From an uncultured beta proteobacterium (GTDB lineage: Bacteria > Pseudomonadota > Gammaproteobacteria > Burkholderiales > Burkholderiaceae_C): a stretch of 38,722 nucleotides of DNA. The stretch covers positions 1 through 38,722 of the forward strand of contig CAIWNX010000210.1 of the NCBI GenBank assembly GCA_903914175.1, in the 5' to 3' direction. Below the pieces are notes generated by a model. It saw only the letters and a program-made list of their open reading frames with translations, was not told the origin of the DNA and ran no database searches. Of this stretch, positions 15,566 through 24,102 are shown piece after piece (the stretch's first letter is position 1; each line of letters opens with the position of its first letter). Both the position numbers and the translations under genes were made by a program.

Positions 15566-17785
15566 TCAGCGGCGGAAATAGAACTCGCCCACCACCTGAT
15601 CGTAAATGGCAGGTACCTGCTCATGCCCTACCGACTTGGCCATGCCAACGACTTCGTTGCGGACATTGCGCACCACCTTGTCGATGCTGACGCCGGGCTT
15701 TTGCATCTCCTTGAGGAAGATGCGCGTAAACAGGCCGTTGCGGCTCTTGTCTGCCGGCCCGAGCTTGTCCAGCGCCTGCTGACCGGCGCCGGCCGAAAAG
15801 ATCACCATCTGCCCGGTGGCTGCCGTGGTCGGCGCCAGACCACGCCCGCCGATATTGCGGTTAACGGTCTTGAACGGGTTGTCGCGGCAGGCGTCGATCA
15901 TGGCAAGTGTGAACTTGGCCTTCTTCTCGCTCATGTCATCGAGCACACGTTGCAACTGGATCGACTCGTCCTTGATCTGCTCCTCGCTCTCCCCGGCGAT
16001 GTCAACCGGCAGCAAATAATTAGCGGCGCCAAATTGCACACCGTGCCCGGCGAAGAAAACCAGAACTTCGTCACCCCCTTCGACCTGGCCCTTGAAGGTG
16101 CGCAAGGCGGCCTTCATGTCCTTTTCAGTCAGGTCCAGCTTTAACGTGACCTGGTAACCCACCTGCTGCAAGCTCTCGGCAATGGCGCGGGCATCTTCTC
16201 TGGCATTGACCAACTTGGTCACTTGCCGGTAGGAGTCGTTGCCGATGACCAAAGCCCTTCTCGTTGCGTAGATGGTCTGTTGATCCTTGCTGACCTTCTC
16301 GTCTTCAAGCTTGGCCAGTTGCTGGCGTAACTTCAACAATTCGTCATCGCGCTGACGTGCCGCCAGCAGCAATTCATTCTTGACCCGCTCTTCCTGCGCC
16401 AACCGCTCCTTTTCTTGGGTCCTGGCCTCCTGGGCCAATCGTTGCGCTTGCTTGGCCTGTGCTTCCTGCGCCAGGCGCGCCTGTTCCTGAACCCGCGCCG
16501 CTTCGGCCACGCGCAACTTCTCTTGTTCGGCTGCGGCCTGGGCCAGGCGTTCCTGTTCTCTGACCTTTGCCGCCTGCGCCAAACGCTCCTGCTCTTTGGT
16601 CTTGGCCTCTTGCGCCAGTCGTTCGGACTCCTTGGCCTGCGCTTCCTGTGCCAATCGTTGCTGTTCTTGAACCCGCGCCGCTTCGGCCACGCGCAACTTC
16701 TCTTTTTCTGCCGCCACCTGCGCCAGGCGCTCGGCTTCCTGGGCCTGCTGTGCCAAGCGTTCCTGTTCTGCGGCCTTTATGGCTTGTGCCTGCCGCTCCT
16801 GCTCGTGGGCGCGTTCTTCTGCAGCCAGCCGGTCCTGATTCGCTTTCTCGATTGGGTTCTTGCTTTCGCCCTCATCCGGCACTGCGTCTGCACTTGCCAA
16901 CGGTAAAGGCGCGTCATAGGCTCCCGGTATGAAATCGGACATAACGGCCATGATGTCACCGCTTCGTGCCCTTTGGAGCCACTGCTTGCTGGTACCGGTC
17001 GCCGTAACGAAAACAGTATTTTTCTTGGTGGTCTTGAAAAAACCCCCACCACTGGTTACTGCTATATCGTAAGCGCCCACCGGAAGCAAAAAGGCCTCGA
17101 ATATCTGCTCAACCAGTGGGATTTCCTTTTTATCCAACGTGACCGAAAAATCATCCTGTTTCGAAATTTCATTACCGAAATCAAATTGAACAGCCCCCAA
17201 ATTCATGAGCTGCTTGGTGTTTGTTTCCTTGCCTGAGAAAATACGATTCAGCGCGTCGGAACGATTTTTAAACCCAAGTTGCGTGGCTTGACCCGTCTCG
17301 ATAAACTGATCCAAATCACGCACACTGCCCAACCGGTCATCGACCCCGCGAAACACGCGCCAGGTAACGGGGATGCGAACAGAAGAGCCGCCCCTGGCAT
17401 TGACCAGGAACTGCCCTTGCGTAAGGCGAACCCCGGTGGCCGGAACAAAATGCGACGCCTCCCACTCGAAGGGCGAAGTGATCACCGAGTAAGTACCACC
17501 CTCATGCGACAACACAAGCGCCGTCTCGGAAGCGCTCAATGGACCTTTGTAAATCAATACCCCATCGGCCGGCGACACCACGGACGCGAAAGGCTCGACC
17601 AAAAAAGTGATGGATTTTTCGCCACCAGTGGAACGCGGAATATGTATGACCCGCTGATCGGAGGCCGCTGGCAGCATCCACCGATCTCTTTCAAGATCGG
17701 TCGCCCACGCCGCACCCGCACCCAGCAAAAGCCAGGTCAGTACAGCCATCAGGCAAAAGCGAAATTTTGAAGTCACCCGCAACAT
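15566..17785 (-). CDS. Exported caspase-family protein A (coiled coil, C-terminal caspase)
   Basis: A 739-residue protein from ATG 17785; an in-frame TTG at 17797 would add four residues. The signal peptide ends near GAAWA (28). An orphan beta-rich domain (about 30-295) is followed by a long coiled coil (about 310-500) of EQERLAQ and EAARVQEQ units, then a caspase domain (about 508-739). H581 in FFAGHGVQ and C633 in MIDACRDNPF form the dyad. From the coiled coil onward it closely resembles protein E, but the N-terminal domains of the two differ. It is the first gene of the eight-gene operon; gene B begins 86 bases downstream. No strong promoter is recognisable in the 81 bases before it. Confidence 0.9.
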   Translation of the reverse strand: MLRVTSKFRFCLMAVLTWLLLGAGAAWATDLERDRWMLPAASDQRVIHIPRSTGGEKSITFLVEPFASVVSPADGVLIYKGPLSASETALVLSHEGGTYSVITSPFEWEASHFVPATGVRLTQGQFLVNARGGSSVRIPVTWRVFRGVDDRLGSVRDLDQFIETGQATQLGFKNRSDALNRIFSGKETNTKQLMNLGAVQFDFGNEISKQDDFSVTLDKKEIPLVEQIFEAFLLPVGAYDIAVTSGGGFFKTTKKNTVFVTATGTSKQWLQRARSGDIMAVMSDFIPGAYDAPLPLASADAVPDEGESKNPIEKANQDRLAAEERAHEQERQAQAIKAAEQERLAQQAQEAERLAQVAAEKEKLRVAEAARVQEQQRLAQEAQAKESERLAQEAKTKEQERLAQAAKVREQERLAQAAAEQEKLRVAEAARVQEQARLAQEAQAKQAQRLAQEARTQEKERLAQEERVKNELLLAARQRDDELLKLRQQLAKLEDEKVSKDQQTIYATRRALVIGNDSYRQVTKLVNAREDARAIAESLQQVGYQVTLKLDLTEKDMKAALRTFKGQVEGGDEVLVFFAGHGVQFGAANYLLPVDIAGESEEQIKDESIQLQRVLDDMSEKKAKFTLAMIDACRDNPFKTVNRNIGGRGLAPTTAATGQMVIFSAGAGQQALDKLGPADKSRNGLFTRIFLKEMQKPGVSIDKVVRNVRNEVVGMAKSVGHEQVPAIYDQVVGEFYFRR
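16480..16706. repeat. 180-bp direct repeat inside the coiled coil of caspase A
   Basis: A stretch of more than 35 identical bases beginning at 16488 recurs exactly 180 bases later (16668), with good similarity around it. It encodes 60 residues of coiled coil twice (the KLRVAEAARVQEQ unit). It is an in-frame internal duplication that lengthens the rod and is a likely site of length variation. It is not an array of mobile or CRISPR repeats. Confidence 0.8.
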
Positions 17786-17866
17786 CCTTATTGGCAAAGC
17801 CTACCACCATTATCATCGGCCCTCATTCTCAACGCGATAATGACCCGGCGCCTGCTATCCTAAGCC

Positions 17867-18730
17867 ATGGCCGACATTGAGACCCTGACAATCACCAGCA
17901 ACGACGCGCATCGCTTCGATGCCACGCTCTACCCCACAGACAACGCTGCAGCGCCAGTGCTGATTTTTCTCTCGGCGCTGGGAACACCAGCGCGGGTCTA
18001 CGGGCGGCTCGGGCGCGAGATGATCCAGCACGGCGTGCAACTTTGCGCGCCAGACTGGCGCGGCATTGGCAGCAGTTCGGTGCGCGCCGGGCGCGCCAGT
18101 GATTTCGGCTACCGCCATCTGATCGAATTCGATCTGGCCGCGCTGATCGAAGCCGTGCGGCAGCGCCTGCCGCACGCGCCGATCTGGCTTGGCGGCCACA
18201 GCCTGGGCGGTCAGATGGCCTTGCTCAGCGCGGCGGCCAAGCCGCAAGGCATTGCCGGTGTGGCGATGATCGCCGCCGGCAGCGTACACCTGCCGGCCTA
18301 CTCCTGGAAGTTGCGCTTCGGCGTTGCGTCACTGGCATTGCTCTCCAGCCTGAGCCGTCCCCTGCTGGGCTATTTCCCGGGAGGCCGCTTTGGCTTTGGC
18401 GGACGCGAGGCGGCTGGTTTGATGCGCGACTGGAGCCGGGTTGCCGTCACAGGCCAATACCGCCCGGACGGCTCGGCCATCAACTACGAGAGCGCACTGC
18501 GCTCACTCACACTGCCAGTCCTGGCGCTGACCTTCACCGGCGACCACTGGTCGCCCGCGTCGACGGCACGGGCCCTGCTGCGCAAGCTGCCAGCGGGCAG
18601 CGTTGACCATCGGAACTGGGACCCATCGCAAACCAGGGGCGTTGCCGTCGATCACTATCTCTGGCTCAAGCAACCCGATCTCGTGGCACCGGCGGTCGCG
18701 CAACATATCCGCCAAACGAGTCCGGTTTGA
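17867..18730 (+). CDS. Alpha/beta hydrolase
   Basis: The 287-residue protein has a complete serine-hydrolase triad by position: S112 in the nucleophile elbow GGHSLGGQ, D226 in FTGDHWSP and H263 in VDHYLW. There is no signal peptide, so it is cytoplasmic. The PDWRGIGSS segment is the usual loop after strand 4. The family is too broad to name a substrate. It is divergent from the caspase operon with 81 bases between starts, so the two may share control. The next gene begins 35 bases downstream and is probably cotranscribed. The start is the ATG at 17867; upstream ribosome-site match is poor. Confidence 0.88.
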   Translation: MADIETLTITSNDAHRFDATLYPTDNAAAPVLIFLSALGTPARVYGRLGREMIQHGVQLCAPDWRGIGSSSVRAGRASDFGYRHLIEFDLAALIEAVRQRLPHAPIWLGGHSLGGQMALLSAAAKPQGIAGVAMIAAGSVHLPAYSWKLRFGVASLALLSSLSRPLLGYFPGGRFGFGGREAAGLMRDWSRVAVTGQYRPDGSAINYESALRSLTLPVLALTFTGDHWSPASTARALLRKLPAGSVDHRNWDPSQTRGVAVDHYLWLKQPDLVAPAVAQHIRQTSPV

Positions 18731-18765
18731 TATCAGCACAAGCGCCATTGAAACCGGACTTCACC

Positions 18766-20025
18766 ATGCACACCCCTTCACACCGTCTGCTCCTGCTGCT
18801 AGCCCTGTTGAGCGCACTGGCCTTGCCAGCGCTGGCCGAACCCGACGAGCAGGCGCTGGGCAAGGCGCAGGGCTACCCCGTCGGGGGCAACATTTTCAAC
18901 TGGGCCAGCATGCCATACCGGGTGGGGTCCTGGTCGGCGCTGGACAAGGTGCCGGGTGTGCTGACGACACCCGTCAAGCCGTCAGCCACGCCCCTGGCAC
19001 TGCCCAAGGCCGCCAAGGCAACCGAGATCCGCTACCGGCATCGCAACTTTGGCTACAGCCTGGACGAGTACCTGGAGCGCCAGCGCATTACCGGTCTGCT
19101 GATTCTCAAAAACGGCGAGATCGTCGCTGAGCGCTACCGCTACGGTCGCACCGAAGATGCGCGCTTCCTGTCCTTTTCGATGGCCAAGAGCGTCACCTCG
19201 CTGTTGATTGGCATTGCCGTCTCAAGTGGTGCCATTGCCTCGCTTGACGACACGGCCTCAAAGTATGTCAAGGACCTGGCGGGTAGCGCTTATGGCGAGA
19301 CAAAGATTCGCCACCTGCTGCGCATGAGTTCAGGCCTGCGCTTCACAGAGCGCTACGACGGCCAGGACGATGTGGCGCGCCTGTCGCGCAGCTCGGCAAC
19401 GGGCAACCCGAGTGTGATCGACGTGCTGCGATCCATTAGCGATCGCCAGGCACCCGCCGGAGAGAAGTTCGTTTACGCCAGCGCCGAGACCGAGGTGCTG
19501 GGGCGCGTGCTCAGCGCCGCTACCGGGCGCAGCATGGCCGATCTCACCACGCAGTGGCTGTGGCAACCCATGGGGGCTGAGAACAACGCGTTCTGGCGCA
19601 CCAGCCTGGACGGCCAGGAGGTGGCTTATGCCTACTTCAATGCGTCCTTGCGCGACTGGGGCCGCCTGGGTCTGCTGCTGGCCAACAACGGCAAGGCCGG
19701 CGGGCAACAGGTCGTGCCTCTGGAGTACCTGCTCGACGCCACGGATGCCGCGCGTCAGCCCGCTGCATTCAAACCCTACCGGGCGACACCCTATTTCGGC
19801 TATGGCTACCAGTTCTGGCTGCATCCGCTGCACGAGCGCAGTTTTGGCATGCAGGGCGTGCATGGGCAAGCCGTTTTTGTGCAACCGGCCAGCGGCATCG
19901 TCATGGTGCAGACCGCCGTCTATGCCGGTGCCGGCGGCACGCAGGACCCCGATGCTTATGCCGAGCGCGCGTCCTTCTGGCTCGGCATACTGCAATCGCT
20001 GGGCGGTAACACCGACCGCTACTGA
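18766..20025 (+). CDS. Exported serine hydrolase, beta-lactamase/NylB-like
   Basis: This 419-residue protein has a signal peptide (HRLLLLLALLSALALPALA). The penicillin-binding fold is shown by the SxxK motif SMAK (S138, K141), the Tyr motif YAS (Y237, in place of YxN) and a C-terminal MQGVHGQAV segment near the usual HxG position. Such proteins are class C beta-lactamase relatives, esterases or 6-aminohexanoate-dimer hydrolases; clinical beta-lactamase activity should not be assumed. The family start at the signal peptide (ATG 18766) is chosen over an in-frame TTG at 18727 that would overlap the upstream gene. It is likely cotranscribed with the alpha/beta hydrolase. Confidence 0.88.
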   Translation: MHTPSHRLLLLLALLSALALPALAEPDEQALGKAQGYPVGGNIFNWASMPYRVGSWSALDKVPGVLTTPVKPSATPLALPKAAKATEIRYRHRNFGYSLDEYLERQRITGLLILKNGEIVAERYRYGRTEDARFLSFSMAKSVTSLLIGIAVSSGAIASLDDTASKYVKDLAGSAYGETKIRHLLRMSSGLRFTERYDGQDDVARLSRSSATGNPSVIDVLRSISDRQAPAGEKFVYASAETEVLGRVLSAATGRSMADLTTQWLWQPMGAENNAFWRTSLDGQEVAYAYFNASLRDWGRLGLLLANNGKAGGQQVVPLEYLLDATDAARQPAAFKPYRATPYFGYGYQFWLHPLHERSFGMQGVHGQAVFVQPASGIVMVQTAVYAGAGGTQDPDAYAERASFWLGILQSLGGNTDRY

Positions 20026-20066
20026 AACGCGGCCATTGGCGTATATTTGAGCCAACCGAAACCACC

Positions 20067-21704
20067 ATGGGTATTTTTTCAAAACTGATTCCGCAAAGCA
20101 AGAAGACCGCGCCCGGCGCCGAGCAGCGCGTGCGCACCCTGCTGGCCGGACTCGACGACAGCAGCCCGCTGCGCACGCTCAAGGACATCGAGGAACGGCT
20201 GACCGAAATTGCAGCGGTTGAACGCAGCCACGGTGCCGAAGCGGCGCAGTCCGCATTCGTGCAACTCGATCAGTGCGGGAACGCGGCGCGAGCGGCATTG
20301 CTGCAGAAATCGCTGTCGGCACTCGACGCGCAATCCAGTGGTCAAATCGAATGGTCGACACTGAACAGCCATGCGGTGGAAATGGTCAACGCCCACGCCG
20401 CTTTCAGTGCCGTGCTGATCCAGGTCGTGCAGTCTGAAGCCGAGCGCAACCGGGTTGCGCGCGATGCGGTGTCGATGTTCCGTGCCTGGGCACTTTGCAA
20501 GAAGCTTCAGCACTTTCGCTACCAGACACTGTCGCCGGCACTGTGGCAGCAGGCCCACGTACTGCTTCGGCTGCTGATGGAACACAAGCTCGAACAGATT
20601 CTGGTCGTCCCCTACCCGGGTGAATCGGCTGTTACGCCGCTGCGTGAGTACCTGATCGGTGTCTATTTCGAGTGTCTGCCGGAAGGCAAGTTGCTGCCCC
20701 AGCAGCAGGAGGCGCTGGACCGCTTTCTGCGCACCTGCGACCGTCTTGCGTTCACGTTGGAGCCCGACACCCACTCAACGCATCGCATTGATCTGTCGGC
20801 GCCGCGCGGGCCCAGTGCCAGAAAAGACGGCGATGCAAGCGGCCCATCCGTGCGATTCCTGTCAACCGTCGATCCGCATGCACAAATGATCAAACTGGCC
20901 GACGCATTGGCAAGCGCGCGTGATGTCCCGAAATGGCTCTCCGGCGTTGCGCTCGATGCATCCCTGCGCGAGACGACTTTTCGAACCATTGCCCATCACT
21001 GGTCGTCGCGACCGCCGCGCCGTCTGGCCACGCGGCGCAACGAGAGTCGTGAACTGCGGGTGGTCATCGGGTTTGACAGCGCCTACCGCATGATCAGCGC
21101 AGCGCAAGCGTTGCGTGCCCTCGAAAGCGATTCCGACACAACCCTGCCTGCCGCGCTGACAGCCAACAGTCCACTGGAAGTACTGCAACAAATCGAGAGT
21201 ACCGGCAAAATGCCGACGGCCTTGAGCCTGGAAATCGACACCACGGAAGTAAACATCGAGAGTTGGCAGCGCGCCGACATCAGCGCCACGGGTCTGAGCG
21301 CCACCCTGCCCGCACTGCTGCCACGCCATAGCGTTGGCGCACTGCTTGCCATGCGCGCGGTCGATGATGTGAAATGGCAGTTGGGCCTGATCCGGCGCAT
21401 TGGCCGCGACGCCAGCAAGCGTCCGCTCATCGGCATCGAAAACATTGACGATGAGGCCAGCTGTGCCCACGCCAACCTGATTGACCAGGAACAAGTCTGG
21501 TCAGAAGGCGTCGAGGCGGCAGGTTGGTCGAACGTCATCTTTCTCAAGAAAAATGGCCACGACGTGCTGCTGCCACCGGGCAGCTTCGCCAGCGGCAAGC
21601 TGGTGCGCGTGACGCAGGACAAGCGCAGCTGGCAGATTCGCCTGGAGTCGCTGCTGGACCGCGGCCCGGACTATGACCGGGCGCGCTTCAGCAGCGTGGC
21701 CTGA
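20067..21704 (+). CDS. Cytoplasmic protein with PilZ-like C-terminal segment
   Basis: A 545-residue protein without signal peptide or membrane helix. The first 230 residues are alpha-helical and the middle is mixed. A basic RRLATRRNESRELR segment (318-331) precedes a beta-rich region that contains DISATG (404-409), followed by strands ending GIENI. The D-x-S-x-x-G motif after an Arg-rich stretch is the signature layout of PilZ domains, which bind cyclic di-GMP. Here the two motifs are about 80 residues apart, farther than normal, so binding is uncertain. It follows the serine hydrolase by 41 bases and ends two bases from the convergent dctP gene. I cannot give a specific function. Confidence 0.75.
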   Translation: MGIFSKLIPQSKKTAPGAEQRVRTLLAGLDDSSPLRTLKDIEERLTEIAAVERSHGAEAAQSAFVQLDQCGNAARAALLQKSLSALDAQSSGQIEWSTLNSHAVEMVNAHAAFSAVLIQVVQSEAERNRVARDAVSMFRAWALCKKLQHFRYQTLSPALWQQAHVLLRLLMEHKLEQILVVPYPGESAVTPLREYLIGVYFECLPEGKLLPQQQEALDRFLRTCDRLAFTLEPDTHSTHRIDLSAPRGPSARKDGDASGPSVRFLSTVDPHAQMIKLADALASARDVPKWLSGVALDASLRETTFRTIAHHWSSRPPRRLATRRNESRELRVVIGFDSAYRMISAAQALRALESDSDTTLPAALTANSPLEVLQQIESTGKMPTALSLEIDTTEVNIESWQRADISATGLSATLPALLPRHSVGALLAMRAVDDVKWQLGLIRRIGRDASKRPLIGIENIDDEASCAHANLIDQEQVWSEGVEAAGWSNVIFLKKNGHDVLLPPGSFASGKLVRVTQDKRSWQIRLESLLDRGPDYDRARFSSVA

Positions 21705-21706
21705 GA

Positions 21707-22744
21707 TTACTTCTTGCGCGCAGCGATGGCTTTCTCGGCAGCGTTCACGAGGTCGGCACCAATCACCGACTTCCACTTGGTGTAGACCGGACGCGTGGCC
21801 TTGACAAAGGCCTCGCGCTCAGCGGCGCTAAGTTGCGTCACCGTCACCCCCATGGCGGCGATGTCCTTGAGCAGTGGCTTGTCGGCTTCGACCAGGCCCT
21901 TGCGTGCAATGACGATTTCCTGGCTGCCCGAATCAATGGCGGCCTGACGCACGATGGCCTGATCGGCCGGCGTCCAGGAATTCCAGATGTCCTTGTTGAC
22001 CACGAAGATCAGCGGATCGGCGACATAGCCCCAGGTCGTGACAAACTTCTGACCGACGGTGTGCATCTTCAAAATCGTGAACAGGAACAGCGGATTTTCC
22101 TGACCATCAACGGCACCACTGGAGAGCGCCGGCTGCGCGTCAGCCCAGCTCATCTGCGTCGGATTGGCACCGAGTGCGCTGAACATGTCGGCGTAAATCG
22201 GTGAGCCGACGACGCGCATCTTCATGCCCTTCATGTCCTCGGGTGTCTTGATCGCGCGCTTGGAGTTGGTGACTTCACGGAAACCGTTTTCGCCCCACGC
22301 CAGCGGCACGACGCCAGCCTTGTCCAGCGTCTGGAAGATCTGCTTGCCGACAGCGCCCTGCGTGAGGGAATCGATGGCTGCGTAGTCGGGCATCAGGAAA
22401 GGCATGGAGAACAGATTGAGTTCCTTGACCTGTGGTGACCAGTTGATGGTCGAGCCGACGGCCATGTCGATCACGCCCTGGCGCAGCGCCGAGAATTCGC
22501 GCGTCTGATCGCCCTGGATCAAGGACACGCCGGGGTAGAGCTTGATGCTGATACGACCCTGTGTGCGCTCCTTGACCAGATCGGCCCAGACCTTGCCGGC
22601 CTGGCCCCAGGGCGTCGGCGGCCCAAGCACCAGCGACATGCGGTATTCGGACTTATAAGCGGCTTGCGCTGCGGCATCCATGGCGAAGGTGCCCAGTGCG
22701 GCGGCGACAGCCAACAGGCTGAGAAGGGCTCTGCGAAATTTCAT
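21707..22744 (-). CDS. dctP: TRAP transporter substrate-binding protein, DctP family
   Basis: This 345-residue periplasmic protein has a signal peptide (MKFRRALLSLLAVAAALGTFAMDAAAQA). Family marks include LGPPTPWGQAGKVWADLV, ALRQGVIDMAVGS, WGENGFREVTN and MKGMKMRVVGSPIY. The Arg in KMRVVGS is the family's carboxylate-clamping residue, so the ligand is probably an organic acid. AGGAGA lies before ATG 22744, which selects this start over a longer frame from 22840. It is the last gene of the dctQ-dctM-dctP cluster, 37 bases after dctM. The adjacent E1 dehydrogenase genes hint at a 2-oxoacid or a precursor of one (inference). Confidence 0.93.
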   Translation of the reverse strand: MKFRRALLSLLAVAAALGTFAMDAAAQAAYKSEYRMSLVLGPPTPWGQAGKVWADLVKERTQGRISIKLYPGVSLIQGDQTREFSALRQGVIDMAVGSTINWSPQVKELNLFSMPFLMPDYAAIDSLTQGAVGKQIFQTLDKAGVVPLAWGENGFREVTNSKRAIKTPEDMKGMKMRVVGSPIYADMFSALGANPTQMSWADAQPALSSGAVDGQENPLFLFTILKMHTVGQKFVTTWGYVADPLIFVVNKDIWNSWTPADQAIVRQAAIDSGSQEIVIARKGLVEADKPLLKDIAAMGVTVTQLSAAEREAFVKATRPVYTKWKSVIGADLVNAAEKAIAARKK

Positions 22745-22781
22745 GATCGGGGTCTCCTGTGAATAACGAAATTGAAAGGGC

Positions 22782-24080
22782 TTAGTAACCAAGGTAACGC
22801 GGCAACCACAGCGCCAACTCGGGCCAGATGATGACGGCAACCATCACCAGGAACATCGAAAACAGCATCCAGCCAACCCAGCGCACGGTCTCTTCCATGC
22901 GCACGTTGGCAATGCGGCAGGAGACCATCAGGTTCACCGCCAGCGGCGGCGTGAACTGGCCCAGCGACACCTTGAGCGTGAGGATGACGCCAAACCAGAC
23001 CGGGTCCCACTTGTAGAACTGCACGATCGGCCACAGCAGCGGCACGAAAATCAGGAAGATGGAAACACCGTCGAGGAACATGCCAACCGTGATCAGGAGC
23101 AGGATCAATAGCGAGAGCACGCCGTACTCACCCAGCCCCGAGTTGACGATGGCGCGGGTCACCGGGTCGATCACACCGAGCGTGGAGAGCGAATAGGCAA
23201 AGATGCCGGCCAGCGACACCACCAACAGAATGATGGCCGAGAGCTCACCCGATTCGCGCAGGATGACAAAGAGGTCGCGCACCTTGATCGTGTGGTGGAT
23301 CGCCATGCCGACAAACAGGCCATAGAACACCGCGACCACGGCGGCCTCGGTCGGCGTGAACCAACCGGCGCGCATGCCGCCCAGAATCAGCACCGGCGCG
23401 GCCAAACCCCAACTCGCTTCCTTGAGGCTGCGCCAGAACGGCGGCCGTGGCAGCGTGGCTTCGAGCGCGCCCATCTTGTGCTTGCGCGCCAGCAGCACGG
23501 TGGGCACGATCAGCGCCAAGCCGGCCAGGATGCCCGGAATCATGCCGGCGGCAAACAAGGCCGGCACCGAGGCGCCCGGCACCAGCACCGAGTAGACGAT
23601 GAAAGCGACCGAAGGCGGTATCAGAATGTCGGTCGCCGCAGCAGCGCCGACCACGCTGGCCGAGAACGCCGGCGGATAGCCAGCACGCGACATGGCCGCG
23701 ATCATGACAGCACCAACCGCCGCTGCATTGGCCGGACCGGAGCCCGAAATACCACCCAGGAACATGGCCACCAGAATGGCGACCAGCGGCAGCATGCCGG
23801 GGCCACGCCCGACGATGGCAATGGCAAAGTTGACCAGGCGCAGTGCGACACCGGAGCGGTCGAAGATGGAGCCCACCAGCACAAACATCGGAATCGCCAG
23901 CAACGGGTACTTGCCCAGGCCGGCATAAAAATTTTGCGGCACGGCCAGCAGACCGAACCAGAGTGCGTCGGTATTGGCCAGCGCAATGCAGGCGGCACCG
24001 GCCAGCCCCAAGGCTGCGCCAATCGGCACGCCCAGCAGCATCATGACCAGGAAGGCGACAAACAGCAGCGTCGGGATCAT
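22782..24080 (-). CDS. dctM: TRAP transporter large permease, DctM family
   Basis: The protein has 432 residues and about 12 membrane helices, the standard length for DctM. Typical segments are the N-terminal LLGVPIGAALGLAG, GGISGSGPANAAAVGAVMI, the ILIPPSV loop, and the C-terminal PPLAVNLMVSC. The large permease carries the Na+-driven transport path and receives substrate from DctP. The start ATG 24080 is preceded by GAGGAG; the frame extends upstream to 24152 but that part overlaps dctQ and lacks a ribosome site. It lies 22 bases after dctQ. Confidence 0.95.
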   Translation of the reverse strand: MIPTLLFVAFLVMMLLGVPIGAALGLAGAACIALANTDALWFGLLAVPQNFYAGLGKYPLLAIPMFVLVGSIFDRSGVALRLVNFAIAIVGRGPGMLPLVAILVAMFLGGISGSGPANAAAVGAVMIAAMSRAGYPPAFSASVVGAAAATDILIPPSVAFIVYSVLVPGASVPALFAAGMIPGILAGLALIVPTVLLARKHKMGALEATLPRPPFWRSLKEASWGLAAPVLILGGMRAGWFTPTEAAVVAVFYGLFVGMAIHHTIKVRDLFVILRESGELSAIILLVVSLAGIFAYSLSTLGVIDPVTRAIVNSGLGEYGVLSLLILLLITVGMFLDGVSIFLIFVPLLWPIVQFYKWDPVWFGVILTLKVSLGQFTPPLAVNLMVSCRIANVRMEETVRWVGWMLFSMFLVMVAVIIWPELALWLPRYLGY

Positions 24081-24102
24081 GACCGACTCCTCAGCGCGGC
24101 GC

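Noticed and set aside
3517-17797. Caspase operon as a cytoplasmic abortive-infection defence system
   Set aside because: All five caspases have export signals and the partners are a sensor membrane protein and a peptidoglycan binder. There is no nucleic-acid sensor or effector pair. Defence in the envelope is not excluded, but nothing in the sequence points to it.
17786-17866. GATAAT-like -10 elements on both strands between the caspase operon and the alpha/beta hydrolase
   Set aside because: No -35 of acceptable quality at 16-18 bp spacing could be matched on either strand, so I did not annotate a promoter.
18727-18766. TTG start for the serine hydrolase giving a four-base overlap with the alpha/beta hydrolase
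   Set aside because: The signal peptide begins at ATG 18766, and 13 extra residues would place charges and prolines ahead of a normal n-region.
18766-20025. Antibiotic-resistance beta-lactamase
   Set aside because: The Tyr motif is YAS rather than YxN and the C-terminal KTG box is not seen. The protein fits the broader esterase/NylB-like group better.
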